NCBI RefSeq assembly: GCF_014534645.1
Contig: NZ_JACVQF010000235.1
Span: 186,001 to 250,000 of the forward strand
Reading direction: 5' to 3'
Length of the DNA: 64,000 nucleotides
Source of the DNA: Streptomyces griseicoloratus
Lineage (GTDB): Bacteria; Actinomycetota; Actinomycetes; Streptomycetales; Streptomycetaceae
Translations under genes and position numbers: made by a program
Notes under the pieces: generated by a model
Database searches by the model: none
Told to the model about the DNA's origin: nothing
The model's input: only the letters and a program-made list of their open reading frames with translations
Shown: piece after piece, positions 59,084-64,000 of the stretch
How the letters are laid out: the number at the start of each line of letters is the position of its first letter
Numbering within the stretch: position 1 is the stretch's first letter

Positions 59084-60031
59084 GTGGACATCGACACCGT
59101 CCGGACCTTCGTCGCCGTCGCCGACGCGGGGCAGTTCCAGGAAGCCGCCGCCGAGCTGGCCGTCACCCAGCAGGCCGTCTCCAAGCGCATCGCAGCGCTG
59201 GAACGCAACCTCGGCGTGCGGCTGTTCACCCGCACGCCGCGCGGCGCCCGGCTCACCATCGACGGGCAGGCGTTCCTGCCCCACGCGCGGGAGCTGCTGC
59301 GCGTCGCCGAGCGCGCGGCCGCGTCCGTGCGCACCGGCCGTCGTCCACTACGCGTCGACGTGATCGCCTCGCGCGTCGCGCCTTCGGGTCTGATGCGCGG
59401 ATTCCACCGCGCGCACCCCGAGATCGACCTCGACGTGATGATGCTGTTCGACATCGAGACGGCCGTCGCCGCCATCCGGTCCGGTGAGATCGACGCTTCC
59501 TTCCGCGCCGTCGCCGCGCCCGGCCGGCCCCTTCCCGACGACATCGCCTCCGTCCGGGTGCTCGACGAGCCGCTCCAGCTCCTCACCGGTCCCGGCCACG
59601 CGCTGGCCTTTGCCCGGTCGGTGACCGTCGCACAGCTCGTCGGGCACCGGATCTGGATGCCCGGCGTCGTCCCCGGCACCGAGTGGGCCGCCTACTACGA
59701 CGATCTCGTCGCCGAGTTCGGCCTCACCATCGAGGCGACCGGCCCCAACTTCGGCTCGGACGCGCTCCTCGACACCATCGCCGACACCCCGGCCCTGGCC
59801 ACCTTCATGGGCGCGCAGACCCGCCTCGTCTGGCCCGCCGGGCACGGTCTGCGCCGCATCCCGGTGACCGACCCGACGCCCGTCTACCCGCACTCGCTCC
59901 TCTGGCACCGCGACAACCCCCACCCGGCCCTGGCCACCCTCCGCGCCCACCTCGCCGCCGCGACGGCCGGTCACGACGACGCCGGGACATGGACGCCGGG
60001 CTGGGCGACTCCTCGCCGGCGGTGTCGCTGA
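59084..60031 (+). CDS. LysR-family transcriptional regulator
   Basis: A 315-residue LysR protein with the winged-helix head (IDTVRTFVAVADAGQFQEAA, AELAVTQQAVSKRIAALERN) and a C-terminal effector domain (LRVDVIASRVAPSGLMRGFH, LQLLTGPGHALAFARSV). GTG 59084 gives the usual MDIDTVRTF start. It is divergent from the MFS gene at 58948, with a palindrome at 59048-59068 close to its own start. It probably activates or represses the exporter in response to the exported compound. Confidence 0.87.
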   Translation: MDIDTVRTFVAVADAGQFQEAAAELAVTQQAVSKRIAALERNLGVRLFTRTPRGARLTIDGQAFLPHARELLRVAERAAASVRTGRRPLRVDVIASRVAPSGLMRGFHRAHPEIDLDVMMLFDIETAVAAIRSGEIDASFRAVAAPGRPLPDDIASVRVLDEPLQLLTGPGHALAFARSVTVAQLVGHRIWMPGVVPGTEWAAYYDDLVAEFGLTIEATGPNFGSDALLDTIADTPALATFMGAQTRLVWPAGHGLRRIPVTDPTPVYPHSLLWHRDNPHPALATLRAHLAAATAGHDDAGTWTPGWATPRRRCR

Positions 60032-60120
60032 CGGCGGCGAGCCCTTCACCGGTGCGTTGCGGCGCGGACGTGAGCGGACGTGAGAGGGAACCGTGCGGTG
60101 TCGCCCGGACCAACGCCCCG

Positions 60121-60996
60121 TCAGGCCAGAACAGCCGGCCTGAGCACCTCTTCGCACCACTGGCGGAATCCGGTCGGGGAGGGCTGCGCGGAGTGGTGCT
60201 CGGCGTCGTACGCGCCGTCGATCTGGGCCGCGGCCATGTCGACCAGGCCCTGTGCCCAGGCCTCGCTGGCCCCGTGGCCCAGAGCCGACTCCTTGTACGC
60301 GTCGAGGGGGACATGTTGGCAGCGGACCGGACGCTCCAGCACCTCGGACATGATCCGAGCCATGTCGTCGGGGGAGATACGGTCGGGGCTGACCAGCGGG
60401 ACGCCGTCCTGCCCGCTCCAGGAGTCGTCGAGCAGCAGCCGCGCGGCCGTCGCGGCGATGTCGCGGGTGGCGATCGTCGCGAGCACCCGGTCCGCCACGG
60501 ACGGGAGGAAGAACGTGCCCTGGTTCCTGATCGCCTCGACCTGCCCGAGCAGGTTCTCCATGAAGGCCGCCGCCCGCAGCGCCCGGAAGCTCACCCCCGT
60601 GGACTTGATCAGCTCGTCCTTGGCCACGGACGCCGTCAGGTGCCCGGCGTTCTTCTCGATCCCGGTGCCCAGGGTCGATACCGCGACGACGCGCTTGACG
60701 CCGTGACGGGTGATCGCCTCGCACGCGGGACGCGTCCAGTTCAGGTAGTGGCCTTCGACGCTGTCCGTCCGGGAGTCCGGCGGCACCAGCCAGAACACGC
60801 TGTCCGCGCCCGCGAACGCCTCCATGACGACATCGCGGTCGCCGTGCGAGCCGGGGACGACGTCGGCCCGCTCGCGCGCCCGGGCGGAAAGCCGGGAAGG
60901 GTCACGGGCTATCACGCGGACCGGCTGCTCGCCGTCGAGCAGGGCGTCGAGGACCTGTCGGCCGATCCGGCCGGTGGGAGTGGTGATGACAATCAT
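60121..60996 (-). CDS. NmrA-like NAD(P)-binding oxidoreductase
   Basis: This 291-residue atypical short-chain dehydrogenase has the N-terminal Rossmann motif MIVITTPTGRIGRQVLDALL (TGxxGxxG-like) and lacks the classical YxxxK pair. It contains VFWLVPPDSRTDSVEGHYLNW, GVKRVVAVSTLGTGIEKNAG and SFRALRAAAFMENLLGQVEAI, which is the pattern of NmrA/QOR2-type proteins. These bind NADP as redox sensors or reduce quinones. ATG 60996 is preferred over the open frame to 61068 because the nucleotide motif then starts at residue 2. It is divergent from a LysR gene that begins 93 bases away. Confidence 0.85.
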   Translation of the reverse strand: MIVITTPTGRIGRQVLDALLDGEQPVRVIARDPSRLSARARERADVVPGSHGDRDVVMEAFAGADSVFWLVPPDSRTDSVEGHYLNWTRPACEAITRHGVKRVVAVSTLGTGIEKNAGHLTASVAKDELIKSTGVSFRALRAAAFMENLLGQVEAIRNQGTFFLPSVADRVLATIATRDIAATAARLLLDDSWSGQDGVPLVSPDRISPDDMARIMSEVLERPVRCQHVPLDAYKESALGHGASEAWAQGLVDMAAAQIDGAYDAEHHSAQPSPTGFRQWCEEVLRPAVLA

Positions 60997-61089
60997 GGAA
61001 GAAGCATCTGATCCGGCCCGGCGATACGGAAGGATCGCAGGGATCCCGATTGTTACCCTCAGGGACATACCAGATGGAGGTGCCAGGCC

Positions 61090-61938
61090 GTGGAGTCACG
61101 CCCGCTGCGCTATTTCGTCGCCGTCGCCGAAGAACTCAACTTCGCCCGCGCGGCAGAACGCCTCGGCATCTCCGCCCCGCCCCTGTCGCGCGCCATCCGC
61201 AACCTCGAAGCGGAGCTGGGCATCACCCTCTTCGAACGCACCACGCACAGCGTTACGCTGACTCCGGCCGGCACCGTACTGCTCGCGGAGGCGCGGACCG
61301 CGCTGGACGCCCTGCAGGCGGCCGGGCGACGGGCGCAACGCGCGGCCGGGCCGAAGCTGGTTCTCGCCGTGAAGGCCGACGGCGACGGGGGCTTGCTTGA
61401 GTCCATCCTCGCCCGGTACGCCGCCGAACCCGCGGCCGAGCCGGTCACGATCCGCCTCTCCGGCTGGCGCGACCAGCCCAGCCTGCTGCGCCGGGGCGAA
61501 GCCGACGCGGCCCTGATCTACGAACCGTTCGACCGCACCGGCCTCGACACGGAGCCGGTGACTGTCGAACGCCGCCTGGCCGCTCTCCCGGCCAGCCACC
61601 CGCTGGCCGCCAGGGACCGCATCGCTCTCGCCGACCTCGGTCTCCCGCGCACCGAGCACGACACTCAGGGATGCCTGGCCCGCCACCTCGACGCGATCGT
61701 CGACCGGTACGCGATCCAGGACCTCGCCCAACTCCTCAAGCTCGTCGAACTCGGAGACGTCGTCACCCTGCTCCCGGAATCCGTGTGCACCCGATACCCG
61801 CGCCCGGGCATCGCGTACCGCGAGGTCCCGGACGCACCCCCGGCCACCTTGTCGATCGCCTGGCCCCAGCAGTCCCGCTCCAGGGCGACTGCGGCACTGG
61901 TCCGCACAGCGACGTCGGTGGGCGGAGCGCACGGATAG
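61090..61938 (+). CDS. LysR-family transcriptional regulator
   Basis: A 282-residue LysR regulator, with head ESRPLRYFVAVAEELNFARA and AERLGISAPPLSRAIRNLEA and a shorter effector domain (KLVLAVKADGDGGLLESILA, EADAALIYEPFDRTGL, LVELGDVVTLLPESVCTRY). GTG 61090 follows GGAGG about 9 bases upstream. It is divergent from the NmrA-like gene, its likely target. I did not find a clear long palindrome in the 93-base gap. Confidence 0.87.
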   Translation: MESRPLRYFVAVAEELNFARAAERLGISAPPLSRAIRNLEAELGITLFERTTHSVTLTPAGTVLLAEARTALDALQAAGRRAQRAAGPKLVLAVKADGDGGLLESILARYAAEPAAEPVTIRLSGWRDQPSLLRRGEADAALIYEPFDRTGLDTEPVTVERRLAALPASHPLAARDRIALADLGLPRTEHDTQGCLARHLDAIVDRYAIQDLAQLLKLVELGDVVTLLPESVCTRYPRPGIAYREVPDAPPATLSIAWPQQSRSRATAALVRTATSVGGAHG

Positions 61939-62537
61939 CGCTGCACGCCATCAAGGGCTGGTGTCGTTGCTGGGAGGAGGGCACTGGTCGATCGCACCCT
62001 CGGCCGCTGCCTGGATCCATCTCCGCACACTGAGGACGCTCGTCGTGTTGCGTCTCCGGTGAATTGTGCCTCCAGATCGGCCATGGCCTGATGGGCCTGA
62101 GCCGTATCCGCACGGTGGATCCGCCGGGCCATGCATGGCGTGGTGTACGCCGTCGCCTTGAGGGCGGCAGTCGTGGAGGATCTGCCAGCCTTTCTGTCGC
62201 CGTGAACACGCCAGCCACCCGGAGGTCATTTCAGTTGCCGACACCGCCCCAGGCCTTGTGGGTCAGCGGCAGCGTGTCCGCTCCGTCGTAGCAGGCGGTC
62301 CAGCCGATGCTGTGTCCCGACGACGGGCAGGCGACGTCCGGGTGGGCAGTTGCCGGCAAGTGGTGGGTGAGCTCGGCGCCAAGATCCGTCTCGTACGGTT
62401 CCGGCAGAAGGCCGGCGTGCTGCAGTGGCAAGAGCGTCTTCGTCGTCACGAACGGGTGACGCCCACCCACCCGAGCTTCACATTTCCTTCACGAAAGGAC
62501 TACCGTCGTCGCTTCAACGATCAACAAGGGGGGCGAC
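61939..62537. other. Mostly non-coding stretch with one doubtful frame
   Basis: About 600 bases between the lysR gene and the excalibur-domain gene. Overlapping short frames on both strands lack ribosome sites. One minus-strand peptide (QAHQAMADLEAQFTGDATRR, near 62050-62110) and the frame at 62231-62470 look somewhat protein-like, so decayed genes may lie here. Confidence 0.45.
62231..62470 (-). CDS. Doubtful small ORF or gene remnant
   Basis: A 79-codon frame whose C-terminal end (GHSIGWTACYDGADTLPLTHKAWGGVGN is here split for reading: GWTACYDGADTLP and THKAWGGVGN) has protein-like composition with Trp, Tyr and Cys. I know no matching family, the start lacks a convincing ribosome site, and there is no neighbour to support a function. 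It may be the tail of a lost gene. Confidence 0.25.
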   Translation of the reverse strand: MGGRHPFVTTKTLLPLQHAGLLPEPYETDLGAELTHHLPATAHPDVACPSSGHSIGWTACYDGADTLPLTHKAWGGVGN

Positions 62538-63008
62538 ATGACCAACCCGTACATAGCGCCGGCAGCAGGACGGCCCGCGCCGAAGTGGGCCCGGAAACGC
62601 TACGTCCTGCCCGCACTCGGCCTGGCCTTCTTCCTCGGGATCGGGGCCGGCGCCAGCGACAGCCAGCCCAAGGGCGATGCCGAGCCGGCCGCGGCCGAGC
62701 CGCAGCCCACCGTGACCGTCACCGCCACCGCCACCGCCACCGCGACGGCCACGACCGAGCCCAAGCCGGCGCCGACCGTCACGGAGACCGTGGAAGTCAA
62801 GGTCACGGAGACCGTCACCGCTCAACCCGCCTACGACAGCAGCGTCGGTGGAGGCGGCAGCGACGACAGCGGCGGAGGCGGCAGCGTGTACTACGAGAAC
62901 TGCGCCGCCGCCCGAGCCGCAGGTGCCGCACCCGTCCACCGCGGCGACCCCGGCTACGGCAGCCACCTCGACCGCGACAACGACGGCACCGGCTGCGACT
63001 GGGGCTGA
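62538..63008 (+). CDS. Membrane-anchored excalibur calcium-binding domain protein
   Basis: A 156-residue protein. Residues 20-41 form one hydrophobic helix (RYVLPALGLAFFLGIGAGA) after a short cytoplasmic start. A threonine/valine/alanine-rich spacer (TVTVTATATATATATTEPKP, then VTETVEVKVTETVTAQP) and a glycine-rich hinge follow. The C-terminal excalibur domain is YYENCAAARAAGAAPVHRGD then SHLDRDNDGTGCD, with the Asp-rich calcium loop DRDNDGTGCD and the two conserved cysteines. It should be displayed outside the membrane. The ATG at 62538 follows AAGGGGGG. It is monocistronic, ending at a perfect 10-bp hairpin. Confidence 0.87.
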   Translation: MTNPYIAPAAGRPAPKWARKRYVLPALGLAFFLGIGAGASDSQPKGDAEPAAAEPQPTVTVTATATATATATTEPKPAPTVTETVEVKVTETVTAQPAYDSSVGGGGSDDSGGGGSVYYENCAAARAAGAAPVHRGDPGYGSHLDRDNDGTGCDWG

Positions 63009-63017
63009 CAGACGAAA

Positions 63018-63047
63018 GCCCGCCTCGACGGGGGATACGAGGCGGGC
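63018..63047 (+). terminator. Terminator hairpin after excalibur gene
   Basis: GCCCGCCTCG (63018-63027) pairs perfectly with CGAGGCGGGC (63038-63047), starting 10 bases after the stop at 63008. Confidence 0.75.
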
Positions 63048-63119
63048 CTGCGGTCAGTCTGGCGGCTGCGGGCCTTCCGCTGCCCCTGAAGCGTCAGCCT
63101 CCGGGGATCGTTGCCAGGA

Positions 63120-64000
63120 TCACGGGGCGATCGGCGCGCCGGCCGCGGCATGGGCGAAGCGGTGGGCCAGGTGCGCGAAGGCTTCCTTGAGGCCGGCCGG
63201 GCCCACGACCTCGATGTCGGCGTCGAACCTGCCGATGGTGGCCGCCAGTGCGGGCCATGACCACGAGCCGATGACGACCCGGCAGCGGTCCGGGCCGAGT
63301 TCCTCGACGACTGCGTCGTGGGCATGGCGGGACACGGTGCCGGCGGGAAGGTCGATGATCACCTCCCCGCGGCAAGGCCAGTCGCCGGGCCCGTCGGAGC
63401 CCCGGAACCTGCCCGTCACGAAGGCGGCCACCTCCCCTCCGGGCAGTTCGCGCGGGGTGAACCGGGGCCCGGTGGGGATGCGCGGGGTGATCCGATCGGC
63501 ACGGAAGATGCGCCAGTCCTCGCGGTCGAGGTCCCAGGCCACGAGGTACCAGCGCCCGCCCCAGGTGACGAGGTGATGGGGCTGCACCCGCCGCGGCAGG
63601 GGTTCGGCGCGGTCGTCGTCGGCGGGGCCCGGCGGCGGTGCGGGGGCGTAGTCGAAGCGCAGCACCTCGCGGGCGTGGACGGCGGCACCGAGCGCCACGA
63701 GCACGCTGCTGTCGGCTTGCGGCTCCGGCCGGGTCGCGGGCCGCTCGACGGCGGTGACCCGGAGCGTGTCGATCCGTCGGCGCAGCCGTGCGGGCATGAC
63801 CTGCCGGACGGTGATCAACGCGCGCGCCGCGGCCTCCTCGATGCCGACACCGGTGGTGGTGGCGGTCTGCAGGGCGACGGCGAGGGCGACGGCCTGCTCG
63901 TCGTCGAACAGCAACGGCGGCAGTTCCGTGCCGGCGTCGAGTCGGTACCCGCCGTCGGGGCCCTTGGTCGCCACGACGGGGTAGCCGAGTTCGCGCAACC
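63120..64000 (-). CDS. WYL-domain transcriptional regulator, N-terminus cut by window end
   Basis: About 293 C-terminal residues of a YafY/PafBC-like regulator are visible. The frame is open to the window end, and the first residues (RELGYPVVATKGPDGGYRL) are the end of an HTH_11 winged helix, so the DNA-binding head lies beyond 64000. The WYL domain follows (VLRFDYAPAPPPGPADDDRA, RVQPHHLVTWGGRWYLVAWD), with WYLVAWD as the family signature. The C-terminal WCX extension has GEVIIDLPAGTVSRHAHDAV. Such proteins often sense nucleic acid or small ligands and control a neighbouring gene. It is convergent with the excalibur gene. Confidence 0.9.
   Translation of the reverse strand, partial: LRELGYPVVATKGPDGGYRLDAGTELPPLLFDDEQAVALAVALQTATTTGVGIEEAAARALITVRQVMPARLRRRIDTLRVTAVERPATRPEPQADSSVLVALGAAVHAREVLRFDYAPAPPPGPADDDRAEPLPRRVQPHHLVTWGGRWYLVAWDLDREDWRIFRADRITPRIPTGPRFTPRELPGGEVAAFVTGRFRGSDGPGDWPCRGEVIIDLPAGTVSRHAHDAVVEELGPDRCRVVIGSWSWPALAATIGRFDADIEVVGPAGLKEAFAHLAHRFAHAAAGAPIAP

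Overview
The window looks like a high-GC actinomycete chromosome, most likely Streptomyces. Codon third positions are strongly G/C, GTG starts are common, and many small regulators sit next to divergent or adjacent catabolic genes. Typical families include a DUF574-type SAM methyltransferase, a CU044_5270 protein beside an ECF sigma factor, an excalibur-domain protein and a sugar ABC importer without its own ATPase gene. I saw no rRNA, tRNA, CRISPR array, phage or intact insertion sequence. It reads as an accessory catabolic region with many local regulators.

Layout. 1-2966: the end of an APC permease, an SRPBCC protein, a zinc alcohol dehydrogenase and a SAM methyltransferase. 3000-10715: a trans-4-hydroxy-L-proline catabolic cluster. 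It has an XRE/cupin regulator, a three-part D-hydroxyproline dehydrogenase (DAO-type FAD subunit, 2Fe-2S subunit, FAD/NAD subunit with a BFD-type cluster), a pyrroline-hydroxycarboxylate deaminase, a 4-hydroxyproline 2-epimerase and an APC permease. A tandem array of hairpin repeats precedes the permease gene. 10819-13641: alcohol dehydrogenase, unknown protein and TetR regulator linked by a duplicated 18-bp operator. 14301-16360: a YceI-type protein, then largely empty DNA. 16361-25799: an aromatic-compound region with a GntR regulator, FAH-type hydrolase, extradiol-dioxygenase-like VOC protein and FAD monooxygenase. It also holds a frameshifted NTF2-like gene, WrbA, a badly broken CoA-transferase A gene followed by an intact B gene, an isochorismatase-like hydrolase and LysR. 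Two promoters there share one GntR-type palindrome. A different palindrome recurs in front of YceI, WrbA, the isochorismatase-like gene and a candidate small ORF.

26315-28372: an unknown protein, a secreted endonuclease/exonuclease/phosphatase-fold protein and a small quinol-monooxygenase-like protein. 28620-42294: a polysaccharide-use region with a lipoprotein-dependent ABC importer, two GH2 enzymes (one a large PA14-GH2-LamG protein), two LacI regulators, a GH43 enzyme and a phytase-like esterase. Three promoters carry versions of an ACATCGATGT operator. 42541-48447: an operon with an unknown protein, an HSP90-family ATPase and a 1009-residue TPR protein. 48546-50804: an ECF sigma factor, its CU044_5270 partner and a VOC protein. 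50826-53717: amidase, TetR and XRE/cupin regulator with strong palindromes. 54120-56534: a secreted GH84 N-acetylglucosaminidase with a DasR-like site upstream. 56680-64000: GNAT, MFS exporter with divergent LysR, NmrA-like oxidoreductase with divergent LysR, an excalibur protein, and a WYL regulator cut by the window end.

The most unusual points are the CoA-transferase A gene, whose middle is inverted in place and which also carries a nonsense codon and a frameshift; the orphan palindrome at four sites without a recognised regulator; and the HSP90/TPR operon.
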